Below are positions 10,631 to 19,153 of a DNA stretch of 64,000 nt, piece by piece. The translations under genes and the position numbers were made by a program. This stretch comes from Algoriphagus sp. AK58 (GTDB lineage: Bacteria > Bacteroidota > Bacteroidia > Cytophagales > Cyclobacteriaceae). Where the stretch lies: positions 124,001 through 188,000 of the forward strand of contig NZ_QEIG01000004.1 of the NCBI RefSeq assembly GCF_014324365.1, written 5' to 3'. Positions within the stretch are counted from its first letter, which is position 1, and every line of letters starts with the position of its first letter. Below the pieces are notes generated by a model. That model was not told the origin of the DNA. It was given only the letters and a program-made list of their open reading frames with translations, and did no database searches.

Positions 10631-10745
10631 AAGTCAAAAACTAAGAAGAAGTTTTTCAGCAAAAAGTATGAAATCTAAATTCAGAAAGCTGAAAAGAGGT
10701 TTGCTTTGTCAAAATTTCAGCTTTCTCAATTCATACTTCTGACTT
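10631..10745. repeat. Nested inverted repeat, copy 2 (AAGTATGAA family)
   Basis: Three nested arm pairs: AAGTCAAAA (10631-10639)/TTCTGACTT (10737-10745); AAGTATGAA (10664-10672)/TTCATACTT (10730-10738); AGAAAGCTGAAA (10683-10694)/TTTCAGCTTTCT (10715-10726). The element touches the GMC oxidoreductase stop codon. Words match the element at 4310-4372. It could fold as one long hairpin in either transcript. Confidence 0.75.
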
Positions 10746-12435
10746 ACTTGATATTTCCCTTCTTCAACTCCTTGACCGCATAATCCACCGCACGTGCAGT
10801 CAGGGCCATGTAGGTAATGGATGGGTTTTGAGTGCCGGTAGAGGTCATCGCTGCCCCGTCCGTCACAAATACATTGGGCGCCAAGTGCATCTGATTGAAG
10901 CCATTCAAAAGTGACGTTTTGGGATCACGTCCCATCCGGACTCCACCCATTTCGTGAATATCTAAACCAGGGGCTTGCTTGCTGTCGTTTTTGTAAATAT
11001 TGGTCACTCCTGCTTTGGTCAGCATCTCTTCGCCCTGCTCGAGAAAGTCTTTGATGATTTTTTCATCATTATCATCGTAGGCGATATCAATCTGGAGCTG
11101 CGGAATACCCCAAGGATCTTTCAAATCCGGACTGAGCGACACCAGATTGGTTTCTTTTGGGATCGTCTCGCCTTGCATCATCATGGATATCCACCAAGGT
11201 CCAGGCTCGGAATTAGCCTCTTTGAATTCCGCTCCAAAAGGTACATCTCTAGCTCCGCCCCAGCCTCCACGACCTGCAGAATAAAAAGTCATGTAACCTC
11301 GAAGGAAATCCATTTCCTGTTTTTTCACATTTCGGAAATTGGGCAGCATGACCGCAGTGGGCCTACGGCCATAATAGTATTTGTCTTCAAAACCTTCAAA
11401 TCTGCCTCCCAAGGTGCCACGGTAATTATGGAAAGCAATGTATTTGCCCAAAATCCCGGAATCATTTCCCAATCCATTCGGGAAGCGACTGGAAGTAGAA
11501 TTGAGCAAAATCAGGTTGGTATTCAGGCAAGCGGCATTCAGAAAAATAACATTTGCGAAGTATTCGGTAGCTTCCTTGGTCACTCGGTCAATCACCCGGA
11601 CACCGGTGGCTTTACCCTTTTCTTCATCCCAAATCACCGAATGAACCACCGAATCCGGTCGGATGGTCAGGTTTCCTGTTTTAGCAGCAGCCGGCAAGGT
11701 GGAGGAGTTGGAACTGAAATAGCCTCCAAAAGGACAGCCCCGATAGCATTGATTTCTGGCCTGGCATTGTCCACGGCCTTGAGCCAGATGAACATCCTTC
11801 GGCTGAGTGAGATGAGCACAGCGTCCGATTACAAACTTCCGGTCACCATAGGCTTCCAAAATCCGCTTTTGAACTTCTTTCTCCACACAATTCATCTCCC
11901 AAGCAGGAAGAAATTCTCCATCCGGAAGGGTTTCCAATCCGTCATAGTTGCCGCTGATTCCCACAAACCGCTCCACATAACTGTACCAGGGAGCAATGTC
12001 TTCATATCGAATCGGCCAATCCACGGCAAAACCATCCCGCCCCGGACCTTCAAAATCATATTTACTCCAGCGCTGCGTTTGGCGCGCCCAAATCAGTGAT
12101 TTCCCGCCGACCTGATAGCCTCTGATCCAGTCAAAAGGCTTGTTTTGAACATAAGGATGTTCACTGTCTTTTACGAAAAAATGCTGCGTGTCTTCTGCAT
12201 AAGCATAGCAACGGTTGACCACCGGATTTTCCAGTTCATCTGCCAGGGGAATTCTGTTGCGGTGAGGCATATCCCAGACATTGGCTGTCATGGTTGGGTA
12301 ATCTTTCAGGTGCTCAACCTGCCTACCCCGTTCAAGCACAAGCGTTTTCAAGCCTTTTTCACAAAGTTCTTTGGCAGCCCAGCCTCCTGAAATACCAGAA
12401 CCCACTACTATCGCGTCGTATTGATGAGAATTCAT
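10744..12435 (-). CDS. GMC family FAD-dependent oxidoreductase
   Basis: A 563-aa GMC oxidoreductase. The FAD-binding Rossmann motif is at the N-terminus (AIVVGSGISGGWAA, about 8-21), VGGKSLIW is at about 111-118, and the C-terminal FAD/active-site block contains HEMGGVRMGRDP and NVFVTDGAAMTSTG followed by QNPSITYMALTARA. A cysteine-rich stretch (CQARNQCYRGCPFGG) is typical of the gluconate dehydrogenase/glucoside 3-dehydrogenase branch. Such enzymes oxidise sugars or polyols. The small subunit and cytochrome c usually found beside them are absent here, and no Tat signal is seen, so the electron acceptor is unclear. Confidence 0.9.
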   Translation of the reverse strand: MNSHQYDAIVVGSGISGGWAAKELCEKGLKTLVLERGRQVEHLKDYPTMTANVWDMPHRNRIPLADELENPVVNRCYAYAEDTQHFFVKDSEHPYVQNKPFDWIRGYQVGGKSLIWARQTQRWSKYDFEGPGRDGFAVDWPIRYEDIAPWYSYVERFVGISGNYDGLETLPDGEFLPAWEMNCVEKEVQKRILEAYGDRKFVIGRCAHLTQPKDVHLAQGRGQCQARNQCYRGCPFGGYFSSNSSTLPAAAKTGNLTIRPDSVVHSVIWDEEKGKATGVRVIDRVTKEATEYFANVIFLNAACLNTNLILLNSTSSRFPNGLGNDSGILGKYIAFHNYRGTLGGRFEGFEDKYYYGRRPTAVMLPNFRNVKKQEMDFLRGYMTFYSAGRGGWGGARDVPFGAEFKEANSEPGPWWISMMMQGETIPKETNLVSLSPDLKDPWGIPQLQIDIAYDDNDEKIIKDFLEQGEEMLTKAGVTNIYKNDSKQAPGLDIHEMGGVRMGRDPKTSLLNGFNQMHLAPNVFVTDGAAMTSTGTQNPSITYMALTARAVDYAVKELKKGNIK

Positions 12436-12487
12436 AATTGAAAAATAGGACTTTCGCTCTAAACTTTTTGAAAATTTTTGTCTTTGT

Positions 12488-12541
12488 GGAAGTTGGTAGG
12501 TAAGGGAGTTGGGAAGTTAGGGCGTTTGGAAGCTGGGAAAT
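12488..12541. repeat. Polypurine repeat, GGAAGTTGGGAAG-type, second copy
   Basis: Variants of GGAAGTTGG, GGGAGTTGGGAAG and GGAAGCTGGGAAA in a row, like the tract at 6797-6893. Both tracts lie shortly upstream of minus-strand genes. Confidence 0.5.
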
Positions 12542-12545
12542 GAAT

Positions 12546-12590
12546 TGAAAAACAGAAACCCCAATCCGGTTCAAAGTTTCCGAATTGGGG
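12546..12590 (-). terminator. Terminator downstream of the ABC permease
   Basis: Stem CCCCAAT-C-CGG/CCG-A-ATTGGGG (12559-12590) with one mismatch and a 10-nt loop. On the minus strand it is followed by TTTCTGTTTTT. It is about 170 bp past the permease stop. Confidence 0.6.
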
Positions 12591-12760
12591 CAAATCTTCT
12601 TATCTAATGCTTAATCCTCAAAAACTCCGTTCTTAACTAGTTGAGGTTTTGTGTAAAGGCGAAATTCAAGTTTAAGATTTCTTCGATCTTCGGTCTTCCT
12701 GCCCAAATTCAGAAGTTAAGAACCAAAAGCCATAACCAGAAAATCTGTCCTAGAAAATAA

Positions 12761-14005
12761 TTACTCGTATCTCAAAGACTCGATCGGATCCAATTTACTT
12801 GCTTTGAAAGCAGGAATATATCCGGCAATCAGGCCAACCACGATACAGATAATAAAGGAAACGATCATCCAAAGCCAAGGTACCAAAAAACCTCCCGGAC
12901 CAATAAAGTTGGCTATGATATTACCGATGCCAATTCCCAGCATCATACCAAATATCCCCCCTATCACACAGATCGTAATGGCTTCGATCAAAAACTGCTG
13001 CCTGATTCTAAGTGGTGTAGCCCCAAGAGCTTTTCGGATTCCGATTTCCCGGGTTCTTTCCGTCACTGAAACGAGCATGATATTCATCAAACCAATCGAT
13101 GCACCTAAAAGCGTGATAAAGCCTATGCCAAAACCCCCAATCCGAAGATATCCGGCCACTTCCTCCAAACTTTCTGCTACGGATTGACTCTTGGCCAGTT
13201 CGAAGGAATCTTCCTGAGCGACTCTATCCTGACGAATTTTTCTCATCATTCCTGTAGCCTGTCCCATTTCATAATCTATCTTTCCGGGGTCGGAGGCTAC
13301 ACCTGTAATCCGGTAATTAAAAGTACCTCGGGTATCAAGTCTAGCTGCATTTTCTATCGGAATCAAAATCTGCCGATCCGCTCCTTGATCTTGCCCTACT
13401 CCTCCCTGCTTATCCAATACCCCGATGATGGTGTAAGGCTTTCCAAGAAATGTAATTTTTTGATTGAGCGGATCTTCACCGCTTTCAAAGAGGGTTTCTT
13501 CCAATTCTTTCCCGATGATCGCCACACTATTGCCATACCTGACTTCCATTTGGCTAAAATTTCTTCCCTTAGCCAATTTGATTGCTTTGATGGACAAATA
13601 GTTTTCATCTCCGCCTCTGATTCGAGTGTTTGGATTGGTCTTTTTCGAACCGCGTTTGATTTCGGCTGCACCTGTTACAGAAGTAAAGACCGTTGATATT
13701 CCTATGGAAGCATACTGTTCCTTGAAACTTTGGGCTTCTCGAAAAGTGATCGGAGGGTAAGTTTTTTCGGTCTTCCCTTCCTGAACTACCCTTCCCCCAC
13801 TTGCTCCTTTATTTCGGATGTCAAATGAATTTGCCCCAAGTCCGGCGAAACTTTCTGCAATCTGTGCCTTAATTCCATCTATGGCGGTTAACATCCCTAC
13901 CAAAGAGGATATCCCAATGGCTATGATGGCTCCCGTCAAAACAGTTCGAAGCAGGTGAACTTTCACCGAATTCAAGGCTTCGCGGACATTTTCGATCAAA
14001 TTCAT
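12761..14005 (-). CDS. MacB-like ABC transporter permease (FtsX family)
   Basis: A 414-aa inner-membrane protein with the MacB/FtsX layout: one N-terminal membrane helix (about 20-42, ending in GMLTAIDGI), a large periplasmic MacB_PCD domain (about 45-285), then three C-terminal helices (about 295-320, 345-372, 380-402). ERTREIGIRKALGATP is the cytoplasmic coupling segment typical of this family. The C-terminal KASKLDPIESLRYE is also typical. The family handles export or lipoprotein/signal transduction roles with a separate ATPase, which is not adjacent here; it must be encoded elsewhere. Single gene with its own terminator. Confidence 0.92.
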   Translation of the reverse strand: MNLIENVREALNSVKVHLLRTVLTGAIIAIGISSLVGMLTAIDGIKAQIAESFAGLGANSFDIRNKGASGGRVVQEGKTEKTYPPITFREAQSFKEQYASIGISTVFTSVTGAAEIKRGSKKTNPNTRIRGGDENYLSIKAIKLAKGRNFSQMEVRYGNSVAIIGKELEETLFESGEDPLNQKITFLGKPYTIIGVLDKQGGVGQDQGADRQILIPIENAARLDTRGTFNYRITGVASDPGKIDYEMGQATGMMRKIRQDRVAQEDSFELAKSQSVAESLEEVAGYLRIGGFGIGFITLLGASIGLMNIMLVSVTERTREIGIRKALGATPLRIRQQFLIEAITICVIGGIFGMMLGIGIGNIIANFIGPGGFLVPWLWMIVSFIICIVVGLIAGYIPAFKASKLDPIESLRYE

Positions 14006-14174
14006 GGTTTGTTCGTTTTGGAACAGGTTTTTAAAAATTTTTGAAAAGCAAAGATTAATATTAGGTAAAATGGACTGAAATCAAGCAAAGGAGCGCTTTT
14101 TTTAACTTTTTTCAAGGCTTCACCAGCCCGTTGCTAATGCAATTTTACGAAAGCAAATTTTCAGGACTTCCAAA

Positions 14175-14786
14175 TTAATGCATCCGATCTCCCCGAAGCT
14201 CCATGTTTTTCAACACCTCGGCTTCATACGTCAGCCACTCCTGCCAACGCTTGTTTACTTTTTCCGGGTCATGGTACATTCGGGCCATCTCGATAAACGT
14301 CACATAGTGACCGGCTTCTGAAATCATAAGCTCATAATAAAACTTCTGAAGATCTTCATCCTGAATATTTTTTGACAGGAGTTTAAACCTCTCACAGCTT
14401 CTAGCTTCAATCAGGGCATTCATAAGCAGGTACTCGGTGAGTTGCTGCATACGACTCCCCCCTTTTTTTACAAACTCATTGAGCTTGGCTACATACTCAT
14501 CTTTGCGCTGCTTGCCAAACTTCAACCCACGCTTCTTTAGCTGTTCCATCACACGCTCGAAATGGCCCCATTCTTCGGCAACGATCGGTGTCAGCGTCTC
14601 CACCAAATAATCCAAATCATTATACCTTACAATCAGGCTAATACATGAAGAAGCAGCTTTTTGCTCGCAGTAGGCATGATCTACCAAGATATCCTCTATC
14701 TGCATCTGAGCGATGTCCACCCATCTCGGATCTGTGGGTAGTTTGAGGTGAAGCATCTTTTGACGGGTGGTTTCTTCCCAACTCAT
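14175..14786 (-). CDS. miaE: tRNA-(ms2io6A)-hydroxylase
   Basis: A 203-aa ferritin-like di-iron protein matching MiaE, which hydroxylates the isopentenyl group of ms2i6A37 in tRNA. Iron ligands are seen in order: Glu in QIEDILVDHAYCEQKAA, EEWGHFERV, IEARSCERF and ISEAGHYVTFIE. Length is normal. Cytosolic. Single gene; the upstream 230 bp contain TTCG-rich repeats, and AATTAA-rich DNA lies directly before the start. Confidence 0.93.
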   Translation of the reverse strand: MSWEETTRQKMLHLKLPTDPRWVDIAQMQIEDILVDHAYCEQKAASSCISLIVRYNDLDYLVETLTPIVAEEWGHFERVMEQLKKRGLKFGKQRKDEYVAKLNEFVKKGGSRMQQLTEYLLMNALIEARSCERFKLLSKNIQDEDLQKFYYELMISEAGHYVTFIEMARMYHDPEKVNKRWQEWLTYEAEVLKNMELRGDRMH

Positions 14787-14825
14787 ATTTAATTAACCTT
14801 TACAAATAGTCATTCTTACACTTCA

Positions 14826-14976
14826 ACATTCATCATTCGGCGTTCGAAATTCGACATTTTTCACTGTTAAATGTAAGGCGTTAACGGTTCAGCGTTAATT
14901 TCTTCTTCGTTCAGATCTGGAGGTTCGAAGTTCAGAGTTAGAGATTGTTCTAATGCTGAATACCGAATGATGAATA
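14826..14976. repeat. TTCG-rich inverted repeat
   Basis: CATTCATCATTCGGCGTTC near 14826-14845 pairs with GAATACCGAATGATGAATA (about 14958-14976) over roughly 19 bp with few mismatches. Between them are TTCGAAATTCGAC, AGGTTCGAAGTTCAGAGTTA and similar phrases. The same vocabulary occurs at 49921-50012. Confidence 0.6.
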
Positions 14977-15017
14977 TCGAAAGTCGAAGATTGGTAATCC
15001 TTAATTCAACCTACTTT

Positions 15018-16964
15018 TCAATCAAACAAATACCAAGAAATTCCCAAATCAAGGAAAGACCGATATCCTGTGTAATCCGGAGTCACAAAATACCCCTCTC
15101 TGGATAACAAACCCGCATTGAGGTGATTGTACTTTAGCAAAACCCTTGTTCTGTTGATGCGGAAATCCAAAAAGAAATCCAAAACAGGATAGGCATATAC
15201 ATCGAAGGTGTTTTGAAGATGGAATTGCTGATAAGATGGGTTGTAGGCTTCGGCAAAATAGGACGACTTAAACCTAAAGTCTACTCCCGTTTGGACAACT
15301 ACATTTCCATTAAACATGGGGCCGTCAAAATAAAGCCGGGTATTATTATACCATTCTGGAATTCTGAAATTATCCGCCGCATCCCCTGTGATTTTCGTAA
15401 AGATTACTTCGGTATCCAACCGGATTTTTTTACCAAGTTTGAGATTGGCCAGCAATCCCGGCATAATCATAAATGCCTCTCCACTGGCTTGGGCGACTTG
15501 CAGATCTTCACCGAAATACACGTAATTATTGATCCTGTTGAGCGTGAGATTTGGTCTGATCTTGATATTTTCCAAATCGACTTTGACCGTACCTTTGATT
15601 TGATCTACCCCGATATCAGAAAAGTCATTTTCCCATTGAAAATGATTTCCGTAATAGATCTGTTGCATGGAGGTAGGCTTATACAGAGCCTTGGTGTATT
15701 CCAAATCCAGCCATGGTGAAATAAAAATCCCATGGATTTTAAAATTGCCCGGGATCAAATATTCGCCGTCTGCACTGACCTCCCACTTTTCCGAAAGCTT
15801 GCCGATCAATTCCGCTCCAATATAAAATTCATTGAAAGACTCTCTTTTGTCTGGGAAGAATGGGCTTTCCATTCGCCCGTTCCTGAGCTTTACATAAGAA
15901 TTGTAATAGAATCCTTTGAATGTCCCTTTGATCCCCAACTCATTTCTCCACTCCGCAAAATCACTTTTGTTTTGGGTAGTATCGGGATGGTTGAATCTGT
16001 TTTTATTAAAAAAAGCCGAATCAGAAGAGGTCAAGGGAGATTCAAAAACCAGATTTTGATTCTTTCTATCCAAGACATGATAAAACTGGAGTCCATTACC
16101 CAGTTTGTATTCCTGATAGGTATGAATATCCTGCCTCAAGTCTCTTGCCCTTGAATTTTGCAACCAAACTTTTGCATCCTCATAGGTAAAATACAGGGAG
16201 GTAGGATCTACTTCAGGAGGTATGATCCCTCCAATCTCGTTTACCACATGTTTCATTCTGGAAAACGCACCTAGAATCCAATACCTTCCATTTTCCGATC
16301 GGTAATTGGTATGAAGGCCGTACGCATTGTGAAAAGTCATGTGATCATCCCTCTGAGCTGGATTGAGTGTCTTTCGAATACGCATGGTATTGAAATCAAG
16401 CCCTATATTCCAGCGTGGGTTTACATTCCTGGCAAAAGCAATATCGAGCATGTTGCGATTGCCTCCACCGAAAAAAGCTGCCATTTCAGTAAATGGGGAT
16501 TTGGTGTCAAAAAATCTCCGTTTTGCAGGATCTCGGTAATACAGATCATAGGCATGAAACCCGGAGGTCAAGCCGATCAACTCAGGGACTGTGTAATAAA
16601 CAGGCTTTGCAGCACTGCCTATGTTTCCCAGATCCTGGTATTTCCAGCCTGACTTGGCGACAGGATCATAATTGTGAAAGTTATCCAACAAGGTATCCTG
16701 CTCATACAATTTCAGGCTATTTCTCTTGATGGCTTTTTCATAAAAAAAAAGAGAGGTCTTTGGTCCGTACACCTGCTTGGTGCTGTCGTCCAACAGCGTA
16801 CGACGCCCCTCCGTATCCTGATCTTCCGGATTGGCCAATTGCCTACCTTGACGAGCCCCTTGATTGCCTCCTGTATTGATTTGAGGGAAAGGCCGCTGAG
16901 CAAAAAGTGACTGAAAAGCCAGCAGAATGAAGAAAAAAACTGGGACTAATGCTCTTCTGATCAC
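15018..16964 (-). CDS. Putative porin (Porin_10-type outer-membrane barrel)
   Basis: A 648-aa exported barrel. Signal peptide residues 1-22 (ALVPVFFFILLAFQSLFAQ); then a low-complexity Gly/Gln/Arg region (about 28-55) and a long series of alternating aromatic beta strands ending in the outer-membrane-type C-terminus ISWYLFD. This matches the Bacteroidota putative porin family that often sits beside lpxK. The start is a GTG at 16964 overlapping the lpxK stop (GTGA); no ATG exists before the signal peptide. The overlap means translational coupling to lpxK. Substrate unknown. Confidence 0.88.
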   Translation of the reverse strand: MIRRALVPVFFFILLAFQSLFAQRPFPQINTGGNQGARQGRQLANPEDQDTEGRRTLLDDSTKQVYGPKTSLFFYEKAIKRNSLKLYEQDTLLDNFHNYDPVAKSGWKYQDLGNIGSAAKPVYYTVPELIGLTSGFHAYDLYYRDPAKRRFFDTKSPFTEMAAFFGGGNRNMLDIAFARNVNPRWNIGLDFNTMRIRKTLNPAQRDDHMTFHNAYGLHTNYRSENGRYWILGAFSRMKHVVNEIGGIIPPEVDPTSLYFTYEDAKVWLQNSRARDLRQDIHTYQEYKLGNGLQFYHVLDRKNQNLVFESPLTSSDSAFFNKNRFNHPDTTQNKSDFAEWRNELGIKGTFKGFYYNSYVKLRNGRMESPFFPDKRESFNEFYIGAELIGKLSEKWEVSADGEYLIPGNFKIHGIFISPWLDLEYTKALYKPTSMQQIYYGNHFQWENDFSDIGVDQIKGTVKVDLENIKIRPNLTLNRINNYVYFGEDLQVAQASGEAFMIMPGLLANLKLGKKIRLDTEVIFTKITGDAADNFRIPEWYNNTRLYFDGPMFNGNVVVQTGVDFRFKSSYFAEAYNPSYQQFHLQNTFDVYAYPVLDFFLDFRINRTRVLLKYNHLNAGLLSREGYFVTPDYTGYRSFLDLGISWYLFD

Positions 16965-18010
16965 TTTTCAATGAATTTTTCTCGGATGATGCTGAGCAAC
17001 ATTTCCTGCTCGCTTGGTTCAAATTTTACCTCAATAGGAAGCGCAAAAATCGGAATTTCCTCCAAAAATCCCTGTTTGGCTAGGGATTTAAGTTTTTCGG
17101 CATCTTTTTCTGTGGTAAGTAAAACGACCTTGGCATCCTGATGTTTTTTAACAAGACCCACAAGAGTGGTGGCATCTTCCCTTCTATACTCATAGTGGTC
17201 CGGAAATGATACGCTATCCACCACTTCAAATGTATTTTTACAAAATTCCAAGAACAGGGAATCATCTGCCAAGCCAGAAACCACTACGACCTTGGGGATA
17301 AATTCAGATTTATTCCCCCAAACCAGATAAGGAGCCCCATATCCTATTCCTGAAAAGAAAATTTCAGCACTTGAGGAGGAATACTTCCTGATTTGATCCC
17401 CGTACCTTTCTTTTTCCTTAAGGCTCAACCCTGAAGGGCACTTCGTCACGATGATCACATGGGCACGCCTGGCTCCCTTCCTCGACTCTCTGAGCCTGCC
17501 TGCCGGCAAAAGAAAATCCCTGAAGAAAGGTTTTGAAAAAGAGGTAAGTATGATACTGAAATCAGGTTTCAATTTGCGGTGCTGAAATGCATCATCCAAA
17601 ATCACACCTTGGATGGTAGAGTTGAGTTTGGCCATTTTTTTTAATGCCTCCACTCGGTCCTCTCCCACAAATACGGGAACATTACTTTTAAATTTTTGAA
17701 AAATTTGAAGGGGTTCATCCCCAATTTCTTTGGGAGAACTATTCGAATTCGCCATCAAAAATCCTTGGGTCTTTCTACCATATCCCCTGCTTAGGGAAGC
17801 TAAATGTATTTTTCCCTTCAAAGAATGGATCAAAAATTCAACCATAGGTGTCTTTCCTGTCCCCCCCACTGACAAATTCCCCACTACCAAAGTCTTGATG
17901 GGGGATTTATGGCTTTTTAATAGCTCATGATCATACAGGAAGTTTCTGACCTCTGTGATCAAACGAAAAATAAAAGCGAATGGAAGAAGGAAAAATCCGT
18001 ACCAAGGCAT
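16961..18010 (-). CDS. lpxK: Tetraacyldisaccharide 4'-kinase
   Basis: A 349-aa LpxK, which phosphorylates the 4' position of the lipid A disaccharide precursor at the inner membrane. The N-terminal hydrophobic segment (about 4-22) anchors it, and the Walker A is VGNLSVGGTGKTP (about 42-54). LSRGYGRKTQGF, the GDEP motif and ILDDAFQHRKL (catalytic Asp region) are present. It overlaps the porin gene by 4 bp and diverges from nif3 with 39 bp between starts. Confidence 0.96.
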   Translation of the reverse strand: MPWYGFFLLPFAFIFRLITEVRNFLYDHELLKSHKSPIKTLVVGNLSVGGTGKTPMVEFLIHSLKGKIHLASLSRGYGRKTQGFLMANSNSSPKEIGDEPLQIFQKFKSNVPVFVGEDRVEALKKMAKLNSTIQGVILDDAFQHRKLKPDFSIILTSFSKPFFRDFLLPAGRLRESRKGARRAHVIIVTKCPSGLSLKEKERYGDQIRKYSSSSAEIFFSGIGYGAPYLVWGNKSEFIPKVVVVSGLADDSLFLEFCKNTFEVVDSVSFPDHYEYRREDATTLVGLVKKHQDAKVVLLTTEKDAEKLKSLAKQGFLEEIPIFALPIEVKFEPSEQEMLLSIIREKFIEK

Positions 18011-18023
18011 TGGGCAGAATTGC

Positions 18024-18031
18024 TAATTTTG
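18024..18031 (+). promoter_or_regulatory. TAnnTTTG -7 element before the Nif3 gene
   Basis: TAATTTTG matches the Bacteroidota -7 consensus TAnnTTTG exactly, 18 bp before the ATG at 18050. No TTTG-like -33 box lies at the usual 19-21 bp spacing, so it is only a candidate. Confidence 0.35.
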
Positions 18032-18049
18032 ATCAAAGAAAAGAAAAAT

Positions 18050-19150
18050 ATGGGATACCGAATCCAGGATGTGCTATCCTTTCTTGAGCAATTTGCTCCT
18101 CCGGCCTATCAGGAAAGTTACGACAACGCTACCTTAATATGCGGGAATCGCAATTCTAAACTCACCGGAATCCTTTGTGCCTTAGACTGCACAGAGCAGG
18201 TCGTTGAAGAGGCCATAGAATTAGGAGCTAACCTGATCGTCGCACACCATCCCATAGTATTTAAAGGCCTAAAAAGCCTTACCGGAAAAAATTATGTAGA
18301 AAGAACGGTCATCAAGGCTATCAAACATGATATAGCTATCTATGCTATTCACACCAACCTGGACCATGTTTCTTCCGGAGTAAACAAAAGAATCAGTGAT
18401 CGGATTGGATTGACCGATACCCGAATACTGCAACCCAAAAAGCAAATTTTAAACAAGCTTGTTTTTTTTGTTCCCAGTGACAATAAAGACCAAGTATTGA
18501 AGGCCATATTTGAAGCTGGTGCGGGACAAATCGGCGAGTATAAAGACTGTTCCTTTCAATTGGAAGGAATGGGCACCTACACTCCTTCTGAGAAAGCCAA
18601 TCCTTTTATTGGGGAGAGAGGCATACCCCAATATGAGCGTGAAACACGCGTGGAAGTAATTTTACCTGGGTATCTCAGTGGAAAAATAGTCTCAGAAATG
18701 AAAAAAAACCACCCCTATGAAGAGGTGGCTTATTACCTTTCTGTATTGGAAAATGAAAATCAGGAAGTAGGTGCAGGTATGATCGGTACATTGGAACACC
18801 CTATGTCCGAGGATGAATTTTTGGATTTTTTAAAAGAGAGAATGAATCTACGAATCATCAAACATACTTCCCTGAGAAACAAACCGGTCAAAAAGGTGGC
18901 CGTTTGTGGGGGTGCAGGCATTTTCCTGCTTTCAGATGCCAAAAAAGCAGGAGCTGATGCCTTTGTCACTTCAGATATCAAATACCATGAATTTTTTGAT
19001 GCTGAGGGACAGCTGATCCTATGTGATATCGGCCATTATGAAAGCGAAATTTTTACAAAAGATTTACTGGCCGAACTATTGTCACAAAATTTTCCTAATA
19101 TTGCACTCTATTTGACAAAAGTAGTTACTAATCCCACATCCTACCGATAG
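18050..19150 (+). CDS. Nif3-like dinuclear metal-centre protein
   Basis: A 366-aa NIF3/YbgI family protein. The family forms a hexameric ring with a dinuclear metal site per subunit; activity is debated (sometimes labelled GTP cyclohydrolase I type 2). Metal-site motifs: LIVAHHPIVFKG, IHTNLDHV and, near the C-terminus, DIGHYESE. A PII/CutA-like insert (about residues 125-235) makes this the long bacterial form. The ATG at 18050 was chosen because an upstream in-frame start at 17927 would run through the lpxK start region and adds unconserved residues. The zinc-ribbon gene follows after 3 bp. Confidence 0.93.
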   Translation: MGYRIQDVLSFLEQFAPPAYQESYDNATLICGNRNSKLTGILCALDCTEQVVEEAIELGANLIVAHHPIVFKGLKSLTGKNYVERTVIKAIKHDIAIYAIHTNLDHVSSGVNKRISDRIGLTDTRILQPKKQILNKLVFFVPSDNKDQVLKAIFEAGAGQIGEYKDCSFQLEGMGTYTPSEKANPFIGERGIPQYERETRVEVILPGYLSGKIVSEMKKNHPYEEVAYYLSVLENENQEVGAGMIGTLEHPMSEDEFLDFLKERMNLRIIKHTSLRNKPVKKVAVCGGAGIFLLSDAKKAGADAFVTSDIKYHEFFDAEGQLILCDIGHYESEIFTKDLLAELLSQNFPNIALYLTKVVTNPTSYR

Positions 19151-19153
19151 TAC

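Larger units (their letters stand above)
12436..12760. other. Intergenic region, 325 bp
   Basis: It holds a polypurine repeat (12488-12541) and a terminator hairpin (12546-12590) serving the permease gene on the minus strand. The remainder (12591-12760) has only a weak hairpin (CCTCAA/TTGAGG) and no gene. Confidence 0.6.

Noticed and set aside
10975-12099. A long plus-strand open frame antisense to the GMC oxidoreductase
   Set aside because: Composition is that of a reverse-strand shadow; the minus-strand GMC protein has all its motifs.
17927-18049. Longer N-terminus for the Nif3 protein
   Set aside because: The extra 41 residues overlap the lpxK 5' end antisense and are not typical of the family; a -7 element sits between.
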